This document shows positions 22,992 to 35,400 of a DNA stretch of 64,000 nt, piece after piece (within the stretch, counting starts at the first letter, position 1; every line of letters begins with the position of its first letter). The DNA comes from Blasia pusilla. Lineage: Eukaryota; Marchantiophyta; Marchantiopsida; Blasiales. The stretch lies in NCBI GenBank assembly GCA_050084515.1, contig CM114273.1, positions 30,752,001 to 30,816,000 on the forward strand, read 5' to 3'. The position numbers were made by a program, and so were the translations under genes. Below the pieces are notes generated by a model, which made no database searches, was not told where the DNA came from, and saw nothing but the letters and a program-made list of their open reading frames with translations.

Positions 22992-24285
22992 TCAAGAAAC
23001 CATCACAAACTAGCACGTGGTCACACCTCTAGCAAATCCAGAAAATATACAACATAAGCTTGCAAGTAACATATTAAATTTGGGTCAACTATCCCATAAA
23101 TGTCAAGAAGGTGATATAACGGGAAATTATACACATGATCCTTCCAAATCATATATACCATCATGTCCCCCCAATATAGAGACTATTGATAACAAAACTT
23201 CATGTACTCTCTTGATTGTGCGTTTGACAATAATATCCAAAGTCATTAGTGTCGTCTATTGTAAGTAGACATAGTCTTCACATTGTTGATCAATAGCCTC
23301 CTTCTCGAATAGTTGTATACCTTAACATATCTTGATTATGTGCAATAGCCAAGTCCGGAATGCCTTGGGCATGACTCTCCAAAATATATATGCTTGTTGA
23401 GATCATGCTCGTACCCATATATTAAGTCTATGAAGGTTCAACACCTCACTAGTATCATAATGAATGGCCACATATAAATAAGGATTTCAGGATTTGACTC
23501 TAGTCCATAGAAACGAAAGAAGGTTAAGAAAATGCCAAGGATGTTCGCCTACTAAAACTAAACACCACTATCAACCATAGAAACTATAAGTTATAGTCTC
23601 CTAGGTGACCTTTTTGCAAGCCATCCTTGCCGAAGTACTTCTTCACCATCTATTAAACTGACCTTGTTGGACCATCCGCTTTAGGAATATCCTATCATAT
23701 AATGGGATGGTGAATTATTTTTTTATCACAAAACGCTTGGAACCCTCACAAACATTGATGCACGTCCTAGTCCATCAACACTTCTTGAAGTGCACTATAC
23801 TGACTCAACACTCAATCTAGCTAGGAATGCAAATGATACTCCCTCACTCTCTTTGTATGGCATTGCAATCAAGCAACCAACTCCATCCATTTCAACAAGT
23901 GTTTGAGCATGACGAACACATATCCTTTATGATGCTCTATGAATAGCAAAGGCTCTAAAAAATCTAAACTTTGTCAATAGCCTAACCCATGATTAGTGTT
24001 GGATAGAGTCGCAACATGGAAAGATGCTTGGACTCTACCATACCCCATACACTTGGGAACAAATTATTTGCTCTATATAGCATAGAGTTCAACCTTAATC
24101 TATTACTTGTCACTAGGATCATGCACATACATATCGCTACACAACATACATTGTTGTCGCCGAACACACATACAAATACACAAGATACCATAGTAACTCA
24201 TGACATCCAAACGTCGAGTCGACGATCGAGTATCAAAATATCTCCAATTAAATCAAGGTTCACTCTCAACAATGTCTCTCAATGG

Positions 24286-24292
<7 letters not shown>
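22992..24292. other. AT-rich spacer, nothing recognised
   Basis: Open frames are below about 85 codons and show no family motif. Probably transposon debris. Confidence 0.4.
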
Positions 24293-24348
<56 letters not shown>

Positions 24349-25510
24349 CAAACCAAACTCACTCTCCTAATGAAAGACTTGCGTTATTCACAAGGCAAGG
24401 AGGACCATAGCTCCGCCGCCTCATGCCAAGAGGTTCAATAAATAGAAAACGAGTTCCAAAGCTCTCTCTATCTCTCCTTGGATATACCATGTTTCCTCTC
24501 CCAAGTTCTCTCCACGGTAACCTATGCTCGCATGTCACCTTCTTGGATCTTGACCCATTGTATGGGGTCAAGGGCCACTTCCCAAAGTGGAAAGTTAACT
24601 CTTCTTAAAATTGTAATATACTTGAAATAATATATTTCTCTAAATAGCTCCAAATGAGCCAAAAGGAAGTGGAAAATTACTCTCTCAAGTAATGCGTGAC
24701 CTTACTAAGTCATCCTCGACCTCTTGAGGTTGCTCTTCACTATCCTCAAAGGAGCTCTACTAGAACTCATTGATATATCCTAAAAGACTTGACATCCATG
24801 AGTTGAGAATTGTGGCAGACGTCAAGGTCGAAGGTTGTCATCCATAGCTAAACTACTTTGACTTGGCTTGGTGTCAAAACTCCAAAGTCAACTTATCAAT
24901 CCATCACTTATGTGCCCTTGGTTCCCCCCTATGATTCCCAAAATGGGGTTCAAGTTCCCAAATCCCTTAAAGATCCTATCCCTTGTATATAATTCTATAG
25001 AATTCCATTCTCTCCTTTTATCCAAGGAATTCCTCTTGGACTCCTCCTTTTAGCCCTTAACTAGTACCCAAAACTATCATTCCAAAAAATTTGGGCCCAC
25101 TGTAAGATTTATGCACATAAGTTTTTCTGAATCTTCAATACGTTGGAACCAGCTTTATACAAGATTCCGAATTCCACCTTTACGTTATTTATCCCAAATG
25201 CATTTTGGGTCTAGTCACTATGACCTAAAACATGGAGAACCTCAAAATGCTCAATCAAGTTTTTAAGCTAGGTTGTAGGCTCCATGAAGTCTAACTCTTG
25301 TAGGACTTGAGCTCTTCTTAAGTTCCACTTAACATTTGATCATACTCTTTTAGATGAAAATCATCTTTGTTTGAGATGCCCATCAAGGCTTGTGTCTCGC
25401 TTTTGCAACTTATGCCTTGCTCATGAGACTTTGACTTATTTCCATCCTAGTATGAGCCCATTAGAGGTTGACATTCCGAGTTGACGCGCGCTTCGTTATG
25501 AGGGTCATGC
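24200..25510. repeat. Long dispersed LTR-like repeat, copy 2
   Basis: Diverged relative of 21180-22850, in the same order and orientation, ending with GTTATGAGGGTCA at 25494-25506. Contains a (CT)n tract near its start. No coding domains. Confidence 0.5.
24293..24344 (+). repeat. (CT)n microsatellite
   Basis: About 52 bases of uninterrupted CT dinucleotide. Confidence 0.97.
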
Positions 25511-27491
25511 CATCGATTGTAAGGACATAATATCCACTCAAGTAGGCTCGACCTTGAACATCATATCCAGTTGTCTTTAAAGATCCTCTAAAAGAAAGTC
25601 TATTCTTGCAACATTGTAAGAAAGATTGAATGACTGACATATGATGATAAAGAGACACCATGAAATTTGATGGTTTTCTTGTTGGTAAAGCTGTTAGAGG
25701 TAACATTATGTGATTCATTCGAATCTATTTTGGGGAATTTAATCGATATTTTTTCCACCAAAGATGATGGGAATTTTGGAATCCCATACAACAAGCTACG
25801 ATCATTCAGATGACTAATCAATTGTATTTCCTTGATGATATTTATTTTATCCTTCCTAATCTCAGTAATATAATTAAATAGAAACATGTAGATGTGAGTA
25901 CTATTAGTTGCTCTGGTTCTTTTGAAGTTGCTAATGTTACCATGAACTTGGTGATAAAAACCCATGATATGAGTGCTTCTACATTCTCGAAAGAAACAAA
26001 TGACCACATTTTACCAAACTTTGGACCCTTTATGGTTATCTGAAATATCTTCAATCATAGATAAGAGGTAGGAAGTCCCGTAGCATTAAGGTGATAATAT
26101 ATCCAATTAGGAAGGATTTAGATGTCGATCTACTCTTAAGCTTATAGAGGTACTTTGTTGTTGCTTATAAGATCAATTTAAGGACAACAATCCCTGAAAT
26201 GAGAAATTTAAATCTTTTGCACAAGCCCCTAAAGAAAGTAGTACTAAATATTTGGGTTTGTAAGGAGTTAGAATACTCTTGTGCTCACTTTAAATTGGAA
26301 GTGAGTCATCCATTAGGGACGAGTTGCAACCCATTGTCATAAATTTGGATGTTATTTTCTTCACTCTTTACTCTACCCAATCCTTGATCCTATAGACATT
26401 ACTCCCCTTTCACTTACTATCCATATGGCTTGAGTTTTTTCTTGGCTCCAGTTTGAGTTCTTATATAAGTACAAGAGTTCAAAAAAATGCTTAAGAAAGG
26501 GAGTGAGTGAACAAAGAATAGGAGGTTGGAGTCTTGAAGAAAAAGGTAGAAGAGCTTAAATAATAATTCTCAAAGAGAGAGTGTGAAGATGAACTTAACA
26601 AGGTGGAGGTTGGAGTGCTAGGAAAATTGAAGAAAGGAGCTGCAAGAACTAAAAGAACATATTAGTCAAAGAATTGAATGTTATATTTGGAGAAAGCAAC
26701 CTCAAAATTAAGCTCAAAGAACAAGTAAAAGGGGATAAAGTAAAAGCATCAAAGGGATTGAAGTCTTTAAGAGATAAGATGTATGAACTCAAATGCAACA
26801 ATTTTACTTGAGTGATGAATGAGTGCATAATCTTCCTTTAGCAAGAGAACCACACATTTTCAATTAGAAAATTAGACCTATTGACCATATCAAGGTTGCA
26901 TGTTGACAAAGTAGATATTCTGAAAAGTCCATACAATCCATTGCCCACCATCTTCCACTTGATTTAGAGCATATGCTTGCTTGGTGTCCTTTGAAGCAAA
27001 GGAGATTGCAAGCAAGTGCATTTATTCTCTCTTGTGAGTCCGCCCCCTCATTTCCCTCTAGCCATATGCCCACCATGTGACATTTAGCCATCCAAGAGGA
27101 ACATTTTCAAGTTGCATATAACCAACCATATGGATGATCATATGTAGTCCATGACATATGGATTTGTCAAATTTTGCACAATTTTTGGACGTTGCGGTAA
27201 GGGATTATTCTAATTCTAATGTCCATAATTTTTCAATTGCTAGAATTTCATAATTAAGGAACTTTTCGTATTTCATTTCATGCATACCATGACATTGATT
27301 TACTGTAAACATGTTTGTCATTAGTGTCCACAAACCTTCCTGTCCAACAAACTTTCATAAACAAAACATGAGAAGAAATGGATGGGAGAGTCCTCATCAA
27401 ATTGTAAAACATTGTGAAAACAATAAAATAAGGTACATCGGGAAATGAAAAAAGGGAAGCCTCAGATTCCAAAAGTGATGAGTTGCCCTCA
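25511..27491. other. AT-rich spacer, no gene recognised
   Basis: The longest frame is a 135-codon minus-strand frame at 25600-26007, with no motif I recognise, overlapped by two other frames. No splice-consistent gene could be built. Likely decayed transposon DNA. Confidence 0.35.
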
Positions 27492-27760
27492 TCCATATTA
27501 TTATGGGACAGTGCCTTCTTGATTTGTGAACACCTCTTTGTTTGACACATGACAACTGGGCAGCAAGAACATGTTTCACATACTAGAGGCAACAAGAAAA
27601 AAGTTTGAATTTGTGTACAACATCGTAAGTCCCTTCCCTTCATGGACTATACACTAACAAAAGTTCTTCAAACACTCTTTTATTTTCCATGGACTATACA
27701 CTAACAAAAGTTCTTCAAACACTCTTTTATTTCCCATTCATCGCACAGGCACCTTACTAG
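27492..27760 (+). mobile_element. Short non-autonomous Helitron, copy B
   Basis: Begins A|TCCATATTATTATGGGACAG and shares with copies at 8430 and 38679 the head GCCTTCTTGATTTGTGAACAC, then TTTGACACATGACAACTGGG and CAGCAAGAA. Ends with CCCATTCATCGCACAGGC, then ACCTTACTAG|T, a Helitron-type CTAG end before T. It carries a perfect internal 47-bp tandem duplication (27641-27687 and 27688-27734). Confidence 0.6.
27641..27734 (+). repeat. Perfect 47-bp tandem duplication
   Basis: CATGGACTATACACTAAC...TTTTATTT occurs twice head to tail at 27641 and 27688 inside Helitron copy B. The identity implies a recent event. Confidence 0.9.
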
Positions 27761-29370
27761 TAACATTGTAAATCCACATCATACACTCCCTCATAACAAT
27801 AGAATCTCAAGTTCATGCAATCGGATTGCATCCATGGCCACTTGAGAGTCAAGATGTGCCAGCAGCCAACAAAGCATCATGTTTTCATACTTTATGGTAC
27901 AAGATGTCTTTGATATAAAAACAAATTAGCACGACGACGCCATTCTAGCAAATTCTGAACCTCCAATGGTTTGCTTCCCCATCTGCTTCGTGATCGTGAT
28001 CTGAACCAGTCTTGCTCAAACAGGGTGACATGGGCTAATTCTAGCCACATGGTAGCTCTGAACGCGGTTCTATCTCATCTACTAGGGCTTCAATTTCAGC
28101 TACAAGTCGAGCTATTGCCTCTCAGAAGAGTGCAGACCTTGAAAATACGTCTCCATGTTTGTGCTCCTACTACCGGGTCTGTTTGGTCGCTCAAGTATAT
28201 GCGCTTGCTATGACGAAGCCTAATTTCTTCCGAAGGCTAAAAGTCGACCCAACTTAACTTGAGGGACTTGCCTGATAAAATTACACATCAATCATCTTCT
28301 CTGGTGCCCGATATTCCCACTCGTGGCTAGAGCGAGAAGACGTCCATTTCGTCCGTGCCATTAAATCAACGAATGAATCGGACTTGAATCAACGATGGCG
28401 ATTCCTCCTCCCATGGTGAGAACGGCTGCACCAGCTCCAGACCATGAAAATAATTTGGTGTGAGCACTACTCGTCTCGAATCGAGTCATGTCGAGATGGT
28501 AGCTTGACCGCTGACACACTGTCATGCGACTCTTCTTCGTCCTGCGAACATTTCTAGGGGTTTTTCCTGAATACTCGAAGTCATCGACAGGCGATACCTA
28601 TGTACGTAATTTCAGAGTAAGTGGGCAAAGTCGAGTGTCAGCTCTTCCTGGAAAGAGCCGAAGTAGAGAGGTGGAAACTGAAGGGTTAGACCTCCTCATT
28701 CTTCGAGTGTATGCTTCATAAAGATTGGCTCGCTGGGTTCAATCGGAGCCCCAAGTCGTGTGCCCATCACGAGCAGCTGTCACATTTTGGGACATGCGTC
28801 TGCACACATCGCCTTCTGGATAGAGCAGTCTCAGCCCGACCTCCATGGTAGTCTCTGTTCTGTGCGTGCTGATGAGGGTGAATGTTGAAGTAAACCTCTC
28901 CACTTTCGCAGTTAATGTTTGCAGCCCAGTCCGGTCCGGGCCCAGATCTGGACTAAGGCAGATGTAATCTATACTTCCCAATTAAGATATGGGCCTATAA
29001 AATTTGCGTGGCCGGTACCGCACTTCGGTCCTCCAGATTGATCCTCGAGGTGACAGGCCGATTGCCATGTAACCTAGCACAGCTGTTCCGGTTGGTATGA
29101 ATCCTGCTGGCGACAAGATGTAGCCAGGAGTCTGTATTTACAAGGTATATGAGGCTCGATCCAGTTTGGAGATGTCCCGAGAACTTGTGCGAGTCTATTC
29201 ACAAGAAGGTTAACTTGGATTTTCTGTGGGGATGGCTTGAAACCTGGCGTTCCGACTTTGGAGGCGAGGCTTAGGTTCCTTGTTGCATGTCCACCTCTTG
29301 CGTTCCTCCACGAAGATCTTGGATCTGAAAAAAACTCGGAACTCCAGCGTTCCAGCGCTCTATATGTTGA

Positions 29371-29409
<39 letters not shown>

Positions 29410-29480
29410 GCGGTCTGTTTCCCGATCCGTTGGCAAAGCGGGACGGCCAAAAATCCATGAGTGCATGCGTCGTCTGAATT
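27761..29480. other. Spacer downstream of the NB-ARC/ARM/TPR gene
   Basis: Contains the gene's 3' UTR region and a (GA)n microsatellite. No frame with family motifs was found. Composition becomes less AT-rich towards the gene. Confidence 0.4.
29368..29405 (+). repeat. (GA)n microsatellite
   Basis: A nearly pure GA dinucleotide tract interrupted once by T, about 75 bp from the end of the NB-ARC/ARM/TPR coding region. Confidence 0.95.
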
Positions 29481-32400
29481 TCATCTGAATTCGTACCCTA
29501 GGAATTTCAGCGACTTCTGCTCCAGATATCTGCTTCTGTAGTTGCTCTCATGCGCTGGAGTAGAGTAAACCTGCAGTGCGCGCTCGGCATCTTCGCGGGC
29601 TCCACTCTCTTCTCCCATGAGGAACTTGACATAGCCTCTGTATTTCAGGCACTCGTAGTCATCGCGCGTGAGCTCCAGCGCTCTCTCCAAGTCGTTCAGT
29701 GCGCCTTCCAAGTCGCCATTCATTTGCTTCAAGACTCCCCTCTCTTGCCAATGGCCGGACACCAACGGGGCCAGCTCCACAACCTTATCCGCGTCGATCA
29801 GAGCTCCTTCCAAGTCCTTCATCATCGCTCTCACAAAGCTTCGTCGTCTGTTCCATGCCACAGTCGGTCAGTGATCGCGTCGTAAGAAGACAGACCCTTC
29901 CCATACATTCACGAACGTAACGATTCCTTCAGGTCCAAACCCTCATTTCTTCGATTAGACAGACGGCTTCTTAGACACCTATCATGCGATCGTTCCTTGG
30001 GGTCCAATCCATCGGTTCTTCCGTCACATGTGCGTGCCGGACGGCTAGATGGCATAGCGGACAAGGAATAATCCCCCCTCCTTGCGATTCATGCGAATCT
30101 CACCTTCTCCATCCAACTTTCCTTCATCGTTTCCAGAGTCCAACATCTTCTAAATCCCTTGTTCATTCGAATTCCTTTTCATCATTTCGGAAACTCTGAC
30201 TTTCTTACTCTCTGAATCCCCACTCGGAATTTTAGGTATCGTTTTCACTCTCTTTTCCTCGATTAAACAGCACTAGTTGCCTGCCCATGTTTCATAGATT
30301 ACTATCTTCATTATGCTAAAAGTAACTCCCATTGAGTACACTCCTCCTTTAGACACCATTTGGATTTGCGCAAAACGCCCCATTAAGAACTCACTTCGTA
30401 CAGTTAGTGGCAAAGACAACATGGACAAAAGGGGACAAAAGGGATTGATTCAAAAGGGAGATGAAACAACAAAAAGCTTCATACGAGGATAACACAAAAT
30501 AGAGAAGACGAAAAGGTAAACAAACAATATCTTCTCAATCAAATGAGGACGGACCAAATGGGGAAAAGGATCCATGGCACGCATCCACAAGGAGAAAATG
30601 TAAATGGTTGAAAAAATTACGCTGCATGCAAATAATCACACAGCGATCAACTTTTAAATTTGTAAAATATGAAAAAGAATTATTAAATAATAGGAGGCAA
30701 ATGACATGCTCAACCTAGACAAAAAGGTAGACGAAACAGGAGACTTACAAAGCCCGGAATGGATAAAAAAGCAAGTGGCATGCATATATGAGATGGAAGG
30801 GTCCATCAAACAACTCCACGCGTGACTTTTTCACGTTTATGTGTTTTATAATGTGTAACGTGACGGGTGTTCGGTGGAACATCATGAGAGGGAGGCGGAC
30901 ATGCTAAGACGAGGGTTCTAGGGGGCATAAGAAGGGCTTAGGAGGTCTCTAGGGGGACCTAAGAAGAGGGTTCTAGGTGGGGCATAAGGAGAGTTCAGGA
31001 GTTCTCTAGGGGGCATAATAAGAGGATATGCATAGCACCTTACGCAAGGTGTCTCTAAGGGAACATCATAAGATGAGGCAAGAGGAGGGTTAAGAGGATT
31101 CACGTTGCATCTTAACCATATGGTGTGTAGGCGGACATCCCACGAAGAGGATTCACATCACTCCTGCAGCAGAAAGGTCTCTACTGGGACGCCAAGAAGA
31201 AGAGGATTCACTTTGCACCTTACGCATAAGGTGTCTAGGGGGTACCATAAGCAGAGGGGGTTCGCGTTGCACCTGAAGCAGATGGAGTCTAGGGGACACC
31301 AAAAGAAGGGGAGGGATCCACCTTGCACCTGAAGGGTGACAGGTGTAGGCCTGGGCGGACAACCTGAGAAGAGGATTCACATTGCAGTGATTGCACCTTC
31401 AGCAGATGGAGTCTAGGGGGCATCATAAGGAGACTTTGAACCTGAAGCATAAGGTGCCCATGCGGACATCGTAAGAAGGGGGATCTATATTGCACCTGAA
31501 GCAGAAGGGAGTCTAGGGGACATGATATCATAAGAAGAGGATTCACATTGCACCCGACGCATAAGGTGCCTAGGGGGACATCATAAGAAGAGGAGAGATC
31601 CACAATGCACCTGAAGCAGAAGGTGTATAGCGGGGGCAATTTAAGGAGATGATTCGCATTGCAAGGAAAAGTTGCCTCCACGCGGACATCAAGAAGAGGA
31701 AGTACATGGCACCTGAAGCAGAAGGTCTCTCGGAGAATCATAGGAATATCGAGAGGAAACACATAGCACAGAGGACGCGTATTGCACCTGAAGCAGAAGG
31801 TGTCTCGGGGCTTTAGTTGTGCGATTTGGTCGAGGTCCGCAGCCGCTTCCTTGTACATTCCCCTCTCCATGAGCGCTTCTCCTCGACCGTAGAAAGCCTG
31901 AACAGCGAACAGAGTCATCCCCGCTGATTTCACGGGCTCAAGCAGTGTGAAAGCCCTCGCAGCATGCAGCTGCAAGTTGGGTTTCGCTTCCGCTCCGAGA
32001 AACTGCTGGAGACGATCTACAAGCCCTTCGCATTGGATAATTCTGGCCTTGTTGCCCGGCGCGCTGGCAAGATTGGCTAGGGCTCTGAGCGCTTGATTTT
32101 GCAGCTCCGGGATCAAATCCGTGGATAACAAATTAGCCAGCCCGTCCACGGCGCCCGGAGCTGCAGCAATCATCAATTTGTTGGACTCCCGTTGCGCAGC
32201 AATGTTAGCCAGGCCCTTCGCTGCGTGGAGCAGCACCTCCGGGCTCGAATATCTAAGCAGAACCACCAACGTCTGCACGGATCCCGGAAGCTCAGCGATC
32301 TCCCCGTTCACCTCCGATAGCGTGGCGAGCAGGCGCACAACTGGCGTGTGCAGTCGCTCCCCCATGCTCACATCCTCTACCAGCAATTCCACAAGTCGAT

Positions 32401-35400
32401 TCAAAAGACCAGGCACACTAGCAATCTTTCTCCTATTTACAGGCACTTGACCTAGATTGTTCAGGGCGCTCGCTACCGCGTCCTCCACATGGTACTCGTT
32501 CTCCTTTCGCATCAGCAACCTCACCAGGCCATCGATGATTTCCGGTTCTCCTCCAATCCTGATTCTGTTCTCATGGGATGCATTTGCAAGGCCTTCCAGC
32601 ACTCCTGCCGCTTGCTCTTGCACCTCCGGGTTCAAGTCGTTGGCTAACAATCCTACCATAGCCTCTAGGGTTTTGGGAAAAGCTGTCAGGTCTAACGTAT
32701 TCTCCGTCGCCCACGCAAGATTGGCGATTGTCCACACGGCAAATCTCTTGGTTTCCTCGCTGACATGGTGAGAAAGCAACAGGTGCAACAGCCTCTCTAC
32801 TGCCAGAGAATAAGCCGCCACTTCCGCATGGACTGTGCCCTTGAGACTCGTCAGTCTTGCCAAGGTGTATGTAGCTTCTGTCACCACGAGGTAACTAGCA
32901 CCGTCATCAAGAAGGTCGACGAGTCGTTCTAGCATTCCCGGATACGTTCCGATGGTGGCGATGCTTTCAGATGATTGAGCCAGGTTTCCGATTGTGAAGA
33001 GCGCACTCCCTTGCACGAGCGGATCCGTTTCCTTGTCCAGCAATTCCATGAGTACGTCGAGAATCAGAGGATGGGCTATGATCATTTCGTGGTTGTTCAC
33101 CGCAAGAGCAGCCAGTGCGGACGCGGCTGCTCTTTGGATAGTCGTGGAATCTGCGGAGCTGATGACTGTCAGAAGCCCTCTCACCGTTCTCGACTCCGGA
33201 GTCCTCAGCAATGCTTCCCTGTGCGCGTTGGCTATGGCTTCCGCGGCAGCGCAAGCGGTCAGAACTGTTTGAGGCATGGCCAAAAGTTTGCTCAACGATT
33301 CATCGTCCAGTTGCCCGTGGCAGATGTAGCGGAGAAAGATCTAGCAGGTTCACGTTCATCGCAATGGTGGAGGCAAAGAAGATCAGTAACTCAGCTATGC
33401 GAACGAAGACAATCACTCAAATCCGTTCCCAAGCCCCTACGAAATGAATTAAATCTGGAGATCAGGGAGAGAAAGTTGGCGCATGAGCTCCCTGGATCCG
33501 TCACTAGAGCCGCGCAAGACATGAAAATTCAATCAAAGCAAGCTCGTACAAGGTCCTGGACTGATTGAGCCTCAGAAGAATACTGGACGGTCTGAAGACC
33601 GCCGTGATAGCTATGGGATGAAGACCTTCTAGGTATGGGTAAGCGCTTTCGTTTCCCCATTGCAAGTGCGCCATGCAGCCAGAGCAAGCAAACAAGCATC
33701 TCAAAGTTGGAGATGAGCGGCAGAACGAAGCAAACAACAGTAGAGAGAACTACCCAACACTTGCAATGTGAGGAACGAGTCCGTGGAATCCAATTCTCAT
33801 TATAAATATTTCTTGGAAGCACAATTCTAACCTTTCACGGATCTCTGAGATCCGTTTGGTGAGGGCATTCAACATCCAAGAAATTCGAGAAGTGGATCGC
33901 ATAGTTACCTGCCTGGCCAAGCGGTAAGCTCTGACTTTCCACTCTTTGCTGCGATCGACATCCAAGAGCCAGAGAAGCGGTTCCATTGCGTGCCTTCGCA
34001 GGTCTCCAGTGTCGAAGCGTATTCTCAATTTCTCGAAGCCCGTCTCGGAGACGAGCGGGTCCCCATACAAGGCACACAAAGTTGCCAGCAGCTTCTCTTC
34101 AGCAGTGTAGAGATTGCCATCCAACTCCGCACTGTCGCTGAAAATGCAGTCCAGGATCCATTGCAGCTCTTGACGAGATTTCCCAACAATGAATTCCCTG
34201 CGCATCCTGTGAATCCACCAAGTGGAAGTCGACGCTTTCTTATCTTGAATCCTGATCAGCTCTCGGTCTTCCAAGTATTTTCTAAGCTCGGAGAAGGAGT
34301 TGAGATTGCCGTTATGTTTCCTGAAGAGGATTTTCAGCGCCACCTCAGGAATTGTGGGTCCCCTGAGAGCTGCGCCCAAGAGCAGGAGAGATCTGGGTTT
34401 GTACGAAAGGGAATCTATCGCCATCGTCAGCGAAGACACTGCGATTCTGGGGTATTCGAAATTGACCACGCTCACTCTCTCTTGGGAAATCAGGCTCAGG
34501 AGCCTCTTCTTCACCGTGTCCCATTTCTCCTCGTCTTCCTTCTGCTGCTTGCTGAAAACTATTGCAACGTTGGCCAAGAGCAGAGGGGTGAATTCCAAGC
34601 TCCGTATGATCTCATCTGCAATTTCCTGCAACCAAGTGCGAGTCTCGCTTACAGACTGAATTCACATGTACCGGTTCGTGTGTGGGTGCTCAACTAATGA
34701 TTGCTCTGCCTACCTAGGGTTTCTCGAGTCGGATTGTTTTCCTCCCAATGACTCGATCACATTAATGCTGAGCGATCCATTTCATTTCTGCAGAAGAATC
34801 CTTCAAAATCGGAAAATCTCTTATCGCGTGCGAGAGGATTGTATGGGGAGAGCTTTGAACTCGAGTTCAGAGTGGTATTTCAGTTGGGTGGCAGATGTGA
34901 CGAAGTTGACAAGGCTTAACTTCGGAGCTCTGCGGATCCGAACTCGGATAGGGCTCGAAGGATTTTGGAGCTAGTGAACCATTTCCGATCAACAGTGTGC
35001 GGTGAGAACAATGCAGACGGAATGCTGTTGTCTCCAGCATCGCACGCTGTCCAGTACAAATGTAGAAGCGAGGAGGTGGTGGAGGGAACGCAGCCTCACT
35101 GAGACTCTGGTCCAGTCGACAATTCACTCAAATTATCTTCCGCAGTGAAGTTCTCACAAGCGATCATGCGACGATGATCCTTCCAACATCCGGCATTGCC
35201 GAGACAACGCAAGATTTCGATTGTATCAATTTAGGGTGCGCAGCAGCGAAAAGCAAAGGCACAAATTCGACCGACCTCTCAATTCAAGTAGCAGGAGGAG
35301 GAGGAGGAGGAGGAGGAGGAAGTAGGTAGGTACCTGCAAGTGTGGCGGGATTTTCCCCTCCGGAAATCCAACGTGATTCGCAAGAACCTTCTGCGCTCTT

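Noticed and set aside
31289-31787. Extension of the ARM exon to a 668-codon frame
   Set aside because: The extra part is the minisatellite read through. Splicing at 31788 joins TPR halves perfectly in phase with the exon at 29481-29847.
35226-35333. Leucine-rich C-terminal extension of NB-ARC exon 1
   Set aside because: It is intron sequence containing a GGA microsatellite past a good donor at 35333/35334.
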